Shown here: piece by piece, positions 17,267 to 25,974 of the stretch
How the letters are laid out: the number at the start of each line of letters is the position of its first letter
Position numbering within the stretch: position 1 is the first letter of the stretch
NCBI GenBank assembly: GCA_965284315.1
Contig: OZ260072.1
Span: forward strand, 1,426,001 to 1,490,000
Source: PCRC01 sp017848435
GTDB lineage: Bacteria > Pseudomonadota > Gammaproteobacteria > Burkholderiales > Burkholderiaceae_C
DNA length: 64,000 nt
Direction: 5' to 3'
Made by a program: the position numbers and the translations under genes
Notes under the pieces: model-generated
What the model was told of the DNA's origin: nothing
The model's input: the letters and a program-made list of their open reading frames with translations, nothing else
The model's database searches: none

Positions 17267-19150
17267 ATGAACCGTTATCCCGTCTGGAAGTACGCGATCA
17301 TCGTGATCGCGCTGTTGGTGGGGGCCCTGTACACCCTGCCCAATTTTTTTGGTGAGGCGCCTGCGGTGCAGGTGTCCAGCGGCAAAGCCACCGTCAAGGT
17401 GGACAGCACCACGCTGGCCCGCGTGACCGAGGCGCTGAAAGCCGCCGCGATTGCGCCCGACGTGCTGGCACTGGAAGGCAGCTCGGTGCGGGCGCGTTTT
17501 GACAGCACCGACGTGCAGCTGAAAGCCAAAGACGCTATCGAGCGAGCGCTGATCCCCGACGCGGCCGACCCGTCCTACGTGGTGGCGCTGAACCTGGTGC
17601 CACGCTCGCCGACCTGGCTGTCGTCCCTGCGCGCCGCGCCGATGTACCTGGGCCTGGACTTGCGCGGTGGCGTGCACTTCATGCTGCAGGTGGACATGCA
17701 GGCCGCGCTGACCAAAAAAGCCGAGTCGCTGACCAACGACATCCGCAGCGTGCTGCGCGAGAAGAACATCCGCCACAGCGGCATCAGCCGCAACGGCCAG
17801 GCCATCGAGGTCAAGTTCCGCGACGCTGCCACGCTGCAGGCCGCCACCAACGTGTTCACCGACCAGTTTGCCGATTTGCAGACCAAGGGTGGGCCGGACG
17901 GGACCGAGTACAAACTCAACGCCAGCATCAAGCCCGAGGCGGCACGCCGGGTGCAGGACCAAGCGCTGAAGCAGAACATCACCACGCTGCACAACCGCAT
18001 CAACGAACTCGGCGTGGCCGAGCCGGTGATCCAGCAACAGGGGCAGGACCGCATTGTGGTGCAGCTGCCTGGCGTGCAGGACACCGCCAAGGCCAAGGAC
18101 ATCCTCGGCCGCACCGCCACGCTGGAGGTGCGTCTGGTGGACGACAGCGCCGAAGCCCGCAGCGCAGAAATCAACGCCGGCCCGGTGCCGTTTGGTGCCG
18201 AGCGTTACCTGGAGCGCACCGGCCAAGCGGTGATCGTCAAGAAGCAGGTGCTGCTGACCGGCGAGAACCTGACCGACGCCCAGCCCGGTTTTGACAACCA
18301 GACGCAGGAAGCGGCGGTGCACCTGACGCTGGACGCCAAGGGCGCACGCATCTTCCGCGACGTGACGCGCGAGAACGTTGGCAAGCGCATGGCCATCCTG
18401 CTGTTTGAAAAAGGCAAGGGCGAGGTTGTGACGGCGCCGGTGATCCGCAGTGAAATCGGCGGCGGCCGGGTGCAGATATCAGGCCGCATGAGCACCACCG
18501 AAGCCAACGACGTGGCCCTGCTGCTGCGCGCGGGCAGTCTGGCCGCACCGATGGAAATCATCGAAGAGCGCACCATCGGCCCCAGCCTGGGGGCCGACAA
18601 CATAGCCAAGGGCTTCCACAGCGTGGCCTGGGGTTTTGGGGTGATCGTGCTGTTCATGGCCGGCTACTACATGTTGTTTGGCCTGTTTTCCGGCATCGCA
18701 CTGGCGGTCAACCTGCTGCTGCTGGTGGCGGTGCTGTCGATGCTGCAGGCGACACTCACCTTGCCTGGCATGGCCGCCATGGCGCTGGCCCTGGGCATGG
18801 CGATCGACTCCAACGTGCTGATCAACGAGCGCGTGCGGGAAGAGTTGCGCAACGGCGTGTCGCCGCAGGCGGCGATCAACGCGGGCTACGAGCGCGCCTG
18901 GGCAACGATTCTGGACTCCAACATCACCACGCTGATCGCCGGTCTGGCGCTGCTGGCCTTTGGCTCGGGCGCGGTGCGCGGCTTTGCGGTGGTGCACTGC
19001 ATCGGCATTCTCACCAGCATGTTCTCGGCCGTGTTCTTCTCGCGCGGGCTGGTGAACTTCTGGTACGGCCGGCAGAAAAAACTCAAGAGCGTGTCCATCG
19101 GCACGGTCTGGAAACCTGGCACCGGCAGTGCCGTGGCCAAAGCGGATTGA
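17267..19150 (+). CDS. secD: Protein translocase subunit SecD
   Basis: A 627-residue membrane protein. The ATG at 17267 starts MNRYPVWKYAIIVIALLVGA, the first transmembrane helix. A large periplasmic region follows with LGLDLRGGVHFMLQVD (D1 motif) and P1/P2 domains, then five C-terminal helices with GMAIDSNVLINERVREELRNG and GFAVVHCIGILTSMFSAVFFSR. With SecF it uses the proton gradient to pull translocating proteins into the periplasm. Length and domain order are normal. It lies 34 nt after yajC and 17 nt before secF. Confidence 0.97.
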   Translation: MNRYPVWKYAIIVIALLVGALYTLPNFFGEAPAVQVSSGKATVKVDSTTLARVTEALKAAAIAPDVLALEGSSVRARFDSTDVQLKAKDAIERALIPDAADPSYVVALNLVPRSPTWLSSLRAAPMYLGLDLRGGVHFMLQVDMQAALTKKAESLTNDIRSVLREKNIRHSGISRNGQAIEVKFRDAATLQAATNVFTDQFADLQTKGGPDGTEYKLNASIKPEAARRVQDQALKQNITTLHNRINELGVAEPVIQQQGQDRIVVQLPGVQDTAKAKDILGRTATLEVRLVDDSAEARSAEINAGPVPFGAERYLERTGQAVIVKKQVLLTGENLTDAQPGFDNQTQEAAVHLTLDAKGARIFRDVTRENVGKRMAILLFEKGKGEVVTAPVIRSEIGGGRVQISGRMSTTEANDVALLLRAGSLAAPMEIIEERTIGPSLGADNIAKGFHSVAWGFGVIVLFMAGYYMLFGLFSGIALAVNLLLLVAVLSMLQATLTLPGMAAMALALGMAIDSNVLINERVREELRNGVSPQAAINAGYERAWATILDSNITTLIAGLALLAFGSGAVRGFAVVHCIGILTSMFSAVFFSRGLVNFWYGRQKKLKSVSIGTVWKPGTGSAVAKAD

Positions 19151-19167
19151 GCGGAAAAGGGTAAAAA

Positions 19168-20124
19168 ATGGAGTTCTTCAAGATCCGCAAAGACATCCCG
19201 TTCATGCGCCACGTGCTGGTGTTCAACGTGATCTCGTTCGTGACCTTTGTGCTGGCGGTGTTCTTCCTGTTCACCCGTGGGCTGCACCTGTCGGTGGAGT
19301 TCACTGGCGGTACCCTGATGGAGGTCAGTTACTCGCAGCCTGCCGAGCTGGAGAAGGTGCGCGGTGTGGTCGCGGGCTTGGGTTACGCCGACGTGCAGGT
19401 GCAGAACTTTGGCACCGCACGCGATGTGCTGATCCGCCTGCCGGCGCAGAAGGGCGCCACCTCCGCCCAGCAGAGCGACCAGGTGCTGGTCGCCCTCAAG
19501 CAGGCCACGCCCGACGTGACGCTGCGCCGCACCGAGTTCGTTGGCCCGCAGGTGGGGCAGGAACTGGTGGTGGACGGGTTGAAGGCGCTGGCGATGGTGA
19601 TCATCGGCATCATGATTTACCTCGCCTTCCGCTTCGAATGGAAGTTCTCGGTGGCCGCCATCGTGGCCAACCTGCACGACGTGGTCATCATCCTGGGCTT
19701 CTTTGCCTTCTTCCAGTGGGAGTTCTCGCTGGCGGTGCTGGCGGCGGTGCTGGCGGTGCTGGGCTACTCGGTCAACGAGTCGGTGGTGGTGTTTGACCGC
19801 ATTCGCGAAAACTTCAAGCGCTACCGCAAGATGACGCCGGTGCAGATCATCGACAACGCCATCACCTCCACCATCAGCCGCACCATCATCACCCATGGCA
19901 GCACGCAGATCATGGTGCTGTCGATGCTGCTGTTTGGCGGCCCCACGCTGTTTTACTTTGCGCTGGCGCTGACCATCGGCATCTGCTTTGGCATCTACTC
20001 CTCGGTGTTCGTTGCCGCCGGCATCACGCTGTGGCTCGGCATCAAGCGGGAAGACCTGGTCAAGGGCACCGACAAGAAAGACAAGGGCGACCCGTCCGAC
20101 CCGAACGCGGGCGCCACCGTCTGA
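19168..20124 (+). CDS. secF: Protein translocase subunit SecF
   Basis: A 318-residue six-helix membrane protein that pairs with SecD. Motifs include SVEFTGGTLMEVSY in the periplasmic loop, VGPQVGQELV, IMIYLAFRFEWKFSVAAIVA, and VNESVVVFDRIRENFKRYRK, which carries the conserved ESVVVFDRIRE signature. The C-terminus is hydrophilic and Lys/Asp-rich (KGTDKKDKGDPSDP). It is the last gene of the yajC-secD-secF operon; a DUF1631 gene follows 31 nt later. Confidence 0.97.
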   Translation: MEFFKIRKDIPFMRHVLVFNVISFVTFVLAVFFLFTRGLHLSVEFTGGTLMEVSYSQPAELEKVRGVVAGLGYADVQVQNFGTARDVLIRLPAQKGATSAQQSDQVLVALKQATPDVTLRRTEFVGPQVGQELVVDGLKALAMVIIGIMIYLAFRFEWKFSVAAIVANLHDVVIILGFFAFFQWEFSLAVLAAVLAVLGYSVNESVVVFDRIRENFKRYRKMTPVQIIDNAITSTISRTIITHGSTQIMVLSMLLFGGPTLFYFALALTIGICFGIYSSVFVAAGITLWLGIKREDLVKGTDKKDKGDPSDPNAGATV

Positions 20125-20155
20125 CCCTGCGCTGCGCCACCCAGCCCGTGCCGAT

Positions 20156-22441
20156 GTGAGCCCGCTTCCCCCCCGTCCTCCTGTGGCGTCGCTGGCGCTT
20201 GCGGCTCAGGCGCGAGAGCGGTTTGCCCAGGTGGCCTGTGATGGCCTGCCGGCCCTGGCCAGTGCCATCCAGCTGCGGCTGGAGGAGCTTGTTGAACAGA
20301 CTGGCAGCGGCCGCGACACGCAGGCCCGCCGCGACGCCTGGGTCGCGTTCCGTGAACGCGGCGCCGACTGGGTGCGCCAGACCACCAACGCCTGGCAAGG
20401 TGCGCTGCAGTCGGCCACCGCCACGCCCGCCCGCAACACCGACCCGAAGAAAGTCACCTTCGAGCTGATGGGCAAGGACGTGGTGGAAAACCACATCCTG
20501 TCGTCCCGGCTCAGCCTGTCGCTGCTCGACCACGTGTCGTGGGAGCTGAGCGACCTGCGGCTGCGGGTGCAGCACCTGGAAGCCACCGGCGACCTGCCTC
20601 CCAACGACATCCTGCGCCCCGAGGTGCTGGCCCAGCAGCTGGTGGCGCAGTGGCTGGCCTGCGAGCTGTCGCACGCCGCCTGGAACCTGCTGCCCGACGT
20701 CTGGCCGCAGCACCTGGCCCCGGTGCTGGTGGAGGCCTACCACGCCGCCAATGTGCTGCTGATCGACGCCGGTGTGATGGCCGAGATCGACCTGCGGCCG
20801 CTGGTGCGCCGCACCGAGTGGGGTGGCATTGAGCCGTTTGTCAGCGCACGTGTGCCAGTGCAGGCCAGCACCGCACCGCCGCCCAAGTCGCAGTCGACCC
20901 GCACGGTGCCCGAGGGCGAGTCGCTGGCACAGTCGCCGCAGCGCGCTGAAAGTGTGCTCGGTGAGCTGATGCGGGTGCTGGGCGACCACGTCAGCGAGTT
21001 CAAACCCACCCACCAGCGCGCACCGGCGTCGGTGTTGTCCCCCGCGTTGTCCAACGCCTTGCGCACCAGCCCGGCGGGGCTCCAGGTTGATCTGGCCGCA
21101 GACCCGCTGGCCGACGCCAGCCAGGCCCCGGCGCAGGTGCGGCAGCTGGCCAGTTCGCTGCGCCAGCGCAGCGCCGAACTGAAGCAGCAGGCCACCCACT
21201 CCAGCGAAAAAGCCACCATCGAGGTGGTGGCGCTGATGTTCCAGAGCATCCTGACCGAAGAGCGCATTCCGGCGGTGATCCGGGTCTGGTTCGCGCGGCT
21301 GCAGATGCCGGTCTTGCGGGTGGCGCTGGCCGAACCGGCCTTCTTCAGCACCCTGAACCACCCGGCCCGGCTGCTGATCGACCGCATGGGCGCCTGCGCC
21401 ATGGGTTTTGACGCGGCCACCCTGAACGGCCAGGCGCTGGAACTGGAAATCCGCCGTGTGGTGCAGGTGATCGAGCAGTACCCGGAAACCGGTCGCCGGG
21501 TGTTCCAGTTGGTGCTGGACGAGTTCCAGAAATTCCTCGCCAAACACCTGACCGCGCCCGACGCGACGCAGCGCGTGGTGACGGTGGCGCAGCAGGTCGA
21601 GCAGCGCGAAACGCTGGCTATTCAGTACACCATCGAGCTGCGCAACCTGCTGAAAGACATGCCGGTGCGTGAGACGGTGCGCGATTTTCTCTTCAAGATC
21701 TGGGCCGAGGTGCTGGCCATGGCTGACATCCGCAACGGCCCGCAACACGCCGACACCCTGGCACTGAAGCGCTCGGCGGCCGACCTGGTCTGGGCCGCCA
21801 GCGCCAAGCCCACGCGCCACGAGCGGGCGCGGGTGATTGCCAACCTGCCCGCGTTGCTGAAGCAGCTGCGCACCGGCATGGACATGCTGGGGTTGGCGCC
21901 GAACGAACAGGAGCGGCGCATCAAGACCCTGAGCGACACGCTGACCGAGGCGTTCCAGTCGCGCACCGAGCCGATTGCGCAGGCCCACATCGAGGCGCTG
22001 GCCAAGCGGCTCTCGAACCTCGAAGACTACCTGGTGGCCGACGAGGGCGAGCTGGGTGGCCTGCCGCTGGACGCGGTCAGCATCGAGCTGATGGTGGGTG
22101 TCGACGCGTCGTCCATCGAGGTGCTGGCCGACGCCGACATGCCCAGCCCGCCGCCGTCGGCCGCCTGGGCGCTGCTGGGCCATTTGCAGCTGGGGGCGTG
22201 GTACACACTGCGGCACAACCACCGGGTCAGCCAGGTGCAGTTTGCCTGGCAAAGCGAGCGCGGCCAGCTGATGCTGTTCGCGTCGTCTGACGGGCTGAAC
22301 TTCCTGATCCAGGTGGGCCGGTTGGCGGCCTTGCTGACCGGTGGCGAACTGGCGCCGCAGGAAGGCGATGCGCTGACGGTGCGTGCGACGCGCGACGCGC
22401 TGGAAAAGCTCAGCGCCGAGCCGGGGCGTTTGCTGGGTTGA
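20156..22441 (+). CDS. DUF1631 family protein, unknown function
   Basis: A 761-residue cytosolic protein with the DUF1631 pattern, best seen in MFQSILTEERIPAVIRVWFARLQMPVLR and FFSTLNHPARLLIDRMG around residues 360-420. The GTG at 20156 follows the secF stop; another start within about 50 codons is possible. No signal peptide or membrane helix is present. Alpha-helical, Gln- and Leu-rich sequence dominates. The C-terminal part, with WYTLRHNHRVSQVQFAWQS, resembles a PilZ-like region. The family is widespread in beta- and gamma-proteobacteria without a firm role; in some it is linked to cyclic-di-GMP signalling, which I infer only weakly. Confidence 0.85.
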   Translation: MSPLPPRPPVASLALAAQARERFAQVACDGLPALASAIQLRLEELVEQTGSGRDTQARRDAWVAFRERGADWVRQTTNAWQGALQSATATPARNTDPKKVTFELMGKDVVENHILSSRLSLSLLDHVSWELSDLRLRVQHLEATGDLPPNDILRPEVLAQQLVAQWLACELSHAAWNLLPDVWPQHLAPVLVEAYHAANVLLIDAGVMAEIDLRPLVRRTEWGGIEPFVSARVPVQASTAPPPKSQSTRTVPEGESLAQSPQRAESVLGELMRVLGDHVSEFKPTHQRAPASVLSPALSNALRTSPAGLQVDLAADPLADASQAPAQVRQLASSLRQRSAELKQQATHSSEKATIEVVALMFQSILTEERIPAVIRVWFARLQMPVLRVALAEPAFFSTLNHPARLLIDRMGACAMGFDAATLNGQALELEIRRVVQVIEQYPETGRRVFQLVLDEFQKFLAKHLTAPDATQRVVTVAQQVEQRETLAIQYTIELRNLLKDMPVRETVRDFLFKIWAEVLAMADIRNGPQHADTLALKRSAADLVWAASAKPTRHERARVIANLPALLKQLRTGMDMLGLAPNEQERRIKTLSDTLTEAFQSRTEPIAQAHIEALAKRLSNLEDYLVADEGELGGLPLDAVSIELMVGVDASSIEVLADADMPSPPPSAAWALLGHLQLGAWYTLRHNHRVSQVQFAWQSERGQLMLFASSDGLNFLIQVGRLAALLTGGELAPQEGDALTVRATRDALEKLSAEPGRLLG

Positions 22442-22453
22442 TGTGGCGGGCGC

Positions 22454-22924
22454 TCAGTGCGCCAGCCGGCCTTCGGTGTCGTCGCACAACTCGTCGAGGA
22501 CGAGCGAGTCAGGCTCTTCGCCAAAACGCCAGTAGACCATCATCACGATGATCTTCAGGTCGTCGATCGCCACCGGATTGCCGGGCGCAGCCATTGCGCG
22601 GTCGATGACGATTTCGCGCATGAAGGCGGGCAGCACGCCCGAGGATTCGAGAAAGCTCACAAAACCCAGGCACTGTGCGCCGAGGTGGTCTTGTTCTTCG
22701 GCGCAATACACCCGCAGGCTGCCGGGCGATTGCGGCAGTGCGTTGGGTGGCAGCACGGCCGAGGCCTGTGCGGTGAGGTTCAGGCCATCCAGCCAGTGCA
22801 GTGCCTGTTCGATTTCTTCGTCGTCAAACCCGACCGCGCTGAGCTTGCGCCCCAGTTGCGACAACTCGGGACAGGCGTCACCACGCCAGTAATTTTCATA
22901 GACGAACACAAGCACTTCAAACAT
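22454..22924 (-). CDS. smg: Smg family protein (DUF494)
   Basis: A 156-residue protein that begins MFEVLVFVYENYWRGDACPE, the standard Smg start; in-frame upstream codons add untypical residues. An acidic patch, VGFDDEEIEQALHWLDGL, and the C-terminal VIDRAMAAPGNPVAIDDLKIIV are typical. Smg is found beside dprA and def-fmt in many proteobacteria, as here, and has no settled function. It is transcribed with dprA and the LysM gene on the minus strand. Confidence 0.93.
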   Translation of the reverse strand: MFEVLVFVYENYWRGDACPELSQLGRKLSAVGFDDEEIEQALHWLDGLNLTAQASAVLPPNALPQSPGSLRVYCAEEQDHLGAQCLGFVSFLESSGVLPAFMREIVIDRAMAAPGNPVAIDDLKIIVMMVYWRFGEEPDSLVLDELCDDTEGRLAH

Positions 22925-22953
22925 GCGCTTAATGTAGCGCATCGGCCACGAAG

Positions 22954-24087
22954 CTAGCCCCTGCCTCGCTGCTGGAACAAGCCACCCGGCAGGCGGGCTA
23001 CCTGGTCGGCCAGTTCCAGTTCCAGCAACTGGCCCTGCAGGTGGGCGGCGTCGAGCCCGGTACGGGCCATCAGCACGTCCAGGCTGGCCGGATCGTGCCC
23101 CAGCGCCGCCAGCACGGCGTTTTTCAAGCCATTTTGGCCTTGAGCCCTAGTGGAATCTGGCGGTTCAGCTATGAATTCAGGAGCGATTCCAGCGTGGCCA
23201 GGCCAACGCAACTCCTCCAGCACGTCCTGTGCCGACTCGACCAGCTTGGCGCCCTGTTTGATCAGCGCATGGCAGCCGCGCGACTGCGGCGCGTGGATGG
23301 AGCCGGGAATGGCGAACACCTCCTTGCCCTGTTCCAGCGCCAGCCGCGCGGTGATCAGCGAGCCCGACTGCAGCGCCGCCTCCACCACCAGCGTGCCCTG
23401 GCTGAGCGCTGAGATGATGCGGTTGCGGCGCGGGAAGTTGTGCGCCAGCGGCGGCGTGCCCAGCGGCAGCTCGCTCACCACCAGCCCGCTGGCGGTGATG
23501 CGGTGGGCCAGCCCGAGGTGGCGTTTGGGGTAGACCCGGTCGAGCCCGGTGCCCACCACCGCGATGGTGCGGCCCCCCGCGTCGAGCGCGCCCTCGTGCG
23601 CTGCGCCGTCGATGCCCAGTGCCATGCCCGACACCACCACCAGCCCGGCCTGCGCCAGGCTGCCGGCAAAGGCCTGGGCGTTGGCGCAGCCCTGGGGCGT
23701 GGGGTTGCGGCTGCCGACGATGGCCAACGCCGGGGCGCTCAGCGTGCCGTCGGCCAGGCCGCTGCCCACGGCGTACAGCAGCAGCGGCGGGTCTTCGGTG
23801 CGCAGCAGCGCGGCGGGGTAGTCGGCGTCGGCCAGGCCCCAGATGCGGCGGTCGGCCCCGCCGTCCAGCCAGGTGTGGGCGGCGGCGAGTTGGGTGTCGA
23901 AATCCGGGGGTGGGGTGGCCAGGGCGTTGGCCTGGGCGTCGCTGACCACCAGGCGCAGCGCACCCAAGGGCTGAGCAAACACCGCCTCGGGCAGGCCGAA
24001 GGCCGCCAGCAGGCGGCGCGCGGCGTCAGGCCCGACACCCGGCGTCAGCGTGAGCCGCAGCCAGCCGGCCAGCTCGTTGCCGCGCAT
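22954..24087 (-). CDS. dprA: DNA-processing protein DprA
   Basis: A 377-residue protein. An N-terminal helical region (WLRLTLTPGVGPDAARRLLAAFG) precedes the Rossmann-like domain with IVGSRNPTPQGCANAQAF, VVSGMALGIDGAAHEGALD and VVGTGLDRVYPKRHLGLA, and then FPRRNRIISALSQGTLVVEA. DprA loads RecA on incoming single-stranded DNA during transformation. Residues about 300-322, between the Rossmann fold and the C-terminal winged-helix domain, are encoded by an interspersed repeat (peptide IAPEFIAEPPDSTRAQGQNG). The frame is preserved, so the gene is intact. It lies between smg and a LysM gene. Confidence 0.95.
   Translation of the reverse strand: MRGNELAGWLRLTLTPGVGPDAARRLLAAFGLPEAVFAQPLGALRLVVSDAQANALATPPPDFDTQLAAAHTWLDGGADRRIWGLADADYPAALLRTEDPPLLLYAVGSGLADGTLSAPALAIVGSRNPTPQGCANAQAFAGSLAQAGLVVVSGMALGIDGAAHEGALDAGGRTIAVVGTGLDRVYPKRHLGLAHRITASGLVVSELPLGTPPLAHNFPRRNRIISALSQGTLVVEAALQSGSLITARLALEQGKEVFAIPGSIHAPQSRGCHALIKQGAKLVESAQDVLEELRWPGHAGIAPEFIAEPPDSTRAQGQNGLKNAVLAALGHDPASLDVLMARTGLDAAHLQGQLLELELADQVARLPGGLFQQRGRG
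23120..23188 (+). repeat. About 70-bp interspersed repeat, copy 2 (inside dprA)
   Basis: TTTTTCAAGCC, GAGCCCTAGTGGAATCTGG and CGGTTCAGCTATGAATTCAG match copies 1 and 6. dprA reads it on the minus strand as an in-frame linker. Where copy 6 has a TGA stop, this copy has CAA (Gln). Confidence 0.88.
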
Positions 24088-24098
24088 GCCGGGGTGCC

Positions 24099-25307
24099 TC
24101 AGCGTGGGTTGCTGAAGCGGTCGCCGACCTGCACGCCGTCGGCGATTTCCAGAATCAGCGCGTAGGACAGGCGGTCAAAGGTGCGGAACACCATCATCAG
24201 GCCGTTGCGTTCGTCGGGCAGCTTGACAGCGGTGCGTTCGCCGTTGGTGCGGTCCACCAGCCGCCGGCCGTCGCTGATGAGGGCCAGCACGTGGCCGCGC
24301 TCCAGCCCGTCGCGCGCGCCACGGTTCAGCACCACCACCTGGTTTTGCGCCGCGTAGCGCACCGCGTTGCCATAGACGGACACGATCTGCCCGGCCGTGG
24401 GCTGTGGCGGGATGCGTGGTGCGTAGGTCAGCAGTTCGCGCGGTGGCTCGGGCATCAGCCGGTCGCCGGCGCGCATTTCTTCCTTGGCGCTGAGGATGTC
24501 CACCGTCGCGGGAATCACGTCGGTGGTGGTCTTGCCCTTGTCGTCGGTCACCTGGCGCAGCGACTCGCCGCGCACCAGCTCGGCCCTGCCGACAAACTGC
24601 GCTTCGTAGCCCAGCACCTCTTTGGTGGTGGGGTCGAGCAGCGGCTTGGCGTTGCGGTAGATGCGCCAGTAGCGGGGCGTGGTGTCGGCGTCGGGCAGGT
24701 TGCCGCGGGCGTAGGCGCGCTCGCCCTGGGTCACCAGCACCCGGCTGTCCTTGTTGGCGATCAGGCGCGGCGCTTGTTCCAGCGCCTGCAGCTCCACAAC
24801 CTGCGCGTCGGTCAGGAAGGGCTCGGTGAGGTTGGGTGCCAGCGTGGGGATCGCGTCGTCCGCCAGGCCCTCGCTGCGGGTGCGGGGCGACAGGCGCACA
24901 TTCTGAACCGGCTCGCCGTCGGCCAGGTTGTCGCCGTCGGCCCGGCCCAGCCGCAGGCGCGCGCGGCCGCCCGACTTGTCGAGGTACATCGTCTGGCCGG
25001 GGTAAATGCGGTGCGGGTTGCGGATCTGGTCGAGGTTCATGCCCCACAGCTCGGGCCAGCGCCATGGCGTCTTCAGGAACAGGCCGGAAATGGCCCACAG
25101 CGTGTCGCCCTTTTTGACGGTGTATTCCTCGGGTGCGTTGGGGGCCAGCTCGCTCAGCGGCACGCCGCTTTGCGCCACTTGCTGCGCGGTTTCGCGTTGG
25201 GCTGGGTAGATGGGGAAGTTTTGTGCCTGGGCCGGCAGTGCCGTGGCCAGTACCGCCAGTGCAGCGCCGAGACCGGTGGTCAGAAAGCGGAAATCGTGAG
25301 GTTTCAA
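24099..25307 (-). CDS. Secreted LysM peptidoglycan-binding protein
   Basis: A 402-residue exported protein. The likely start is TTG at 25307, because GGAGA lies about 7 nt upstream and a signal peptide follows directly (LTTGLGAALAVLATALPAQAQ). A single LysM domain at about 60-115 contains EYTVKKGDTLWAISGLFLK and IRNPHRIYPGQTMYL. The rest is a conserved region of unknown role with an SH3-like pattern (QIVSVYGNAVRYAAQNQVVV). The gene is divergent from def-fmt and follows in the smg-dprA direction, an arrangement conserved in Burkholderiales. A cell-wall-linked role is inferred from the LysM domain. Confidence 0.88.
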   Translation of the reverse strand: MKPHDFRFLTTGLGAALAVLATALPAQAQNFPIYPAQRETAQQVAQSGVPLSELAPNAPEEYTVKKGDTLWAISGLFLKTPWRWPELWGMNLDQIRNPHRIYPGQTMYLDKSGGRARLRLGRADGDNLADGEPVQNVRLSPRTRSEGLADDAIPTLAPNLTEPFLTDAQVVELQALEQAPRLIANKDSRVLVTQGERAYARGNLPDADTTPRYWRIYRNAKPLLDPTTKEVLGYEAQFVGRAELVRGESLRQVTDDKGKTTTDVIPATVDILSAKEEMRAGDRLMPEPPRELLTYAPRIPPQPTAGQIVSVYGNAVRYAAQNQVVVLNRGARDGLERGHVLALISDGRRLVDRTNGERTAVKLPDERNGLMMVFRTFDRLSYALILEIADGVQVGDRFSNPR

Positions 25308-25452
25308 AGAGAGGTCTCCAGACTGACCGGATAGAGAATGGTCCGGCGATTTTGCGCCCAAGGCCTCAAACCGGCAACGCTTATTGGGGGTGCGCCACCA
25401 GCCACTTGGCAAATTAGCGAAAATGGCAACAAATCACTGGATTTCTCCTGAC

Positions 25453-25974
25453 ATGGCCCTCTTGCCCATCCTTTGTTACCCCGACCCCCGCCTGCACACT
25501 GTGGCCAAGCCCGTGGCGGCGGTGGATGACCGCATCCAGACGCTGGTGGCCGACATGTTCGCCACCATGTACGACGCCAACGGCATTGGCCTGGCGGCCA
25601 CCCAGGTGAACGTGCACGAACGCTTGATCGTCATCGACGCCAGCGAAGACCGCGACCAGCCCCTGGTGCTGATCAACCCCGAAGTGGTGTGGGCCAGCCC
25701 GGAAACCCAGGTCTCGGACGAGGGTTGCCTGTCGGTGCCCGGCATCTACGACGGCGTGGCCCGCTCGGTGGCGGTGCGGGTGACCGCCCTCAACCTCGAC
25801 GGCCAGCCGCACACGGTGGAGGCCGAAGGCCTGCTGGCGGTGTGCATCCAGCACGAGATGGACCACCTGCTCGGCAAGGTGTTCGTGGAATACCTGTCGC
25901 CTTTGAAGCGCAACCGCATCAAGACCAAGATGGTCAAGGCCCGGCAGCTGGCCGAACGCGAGGCCGGGCGTTGA
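25453..25974 (+). CDS. def: Peptide deformylase
   Basis: A 173-residue metalloenzyme that removes the N-formyl group from new proteins. All three family motifs are present: GIGLAATQV, EGCLSVPG (metal-binding Cys) and QHEMDHLLGKVF (two metal-binding His and the catalytic Glu). The ATG at 25453 gives the standard MALLPILCYPDPRL start; another ATG at 25423 would add ten residues. The stop overlaps the fmt start (TTGA), so def and fmt are translationally coupled. Confidence 0.96.
   Translation: MALLPILCYPDPRLHTVAKPVAAVDDRIQTLVADMFATMYDANGIGLAATQVNVHERLIVIDASEDRDQPLVLINPEVVWASPETQVSDEGCLSVPGIYDGVARSVAVRVTALNLDGQPHTVEAEGLLAVCIQHEMDHLLGKVFVEYLSPLKRNRIKTKMVKARQLAEREAGR

Noticed and set aside
14986..17268. 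Long open frame (760 codons) on the minus strand across the oxidoreductase end, cytochrome c gene and yajC
   Set aside because: It spans three genes with strong motifs and has no recognisable domain of its own.
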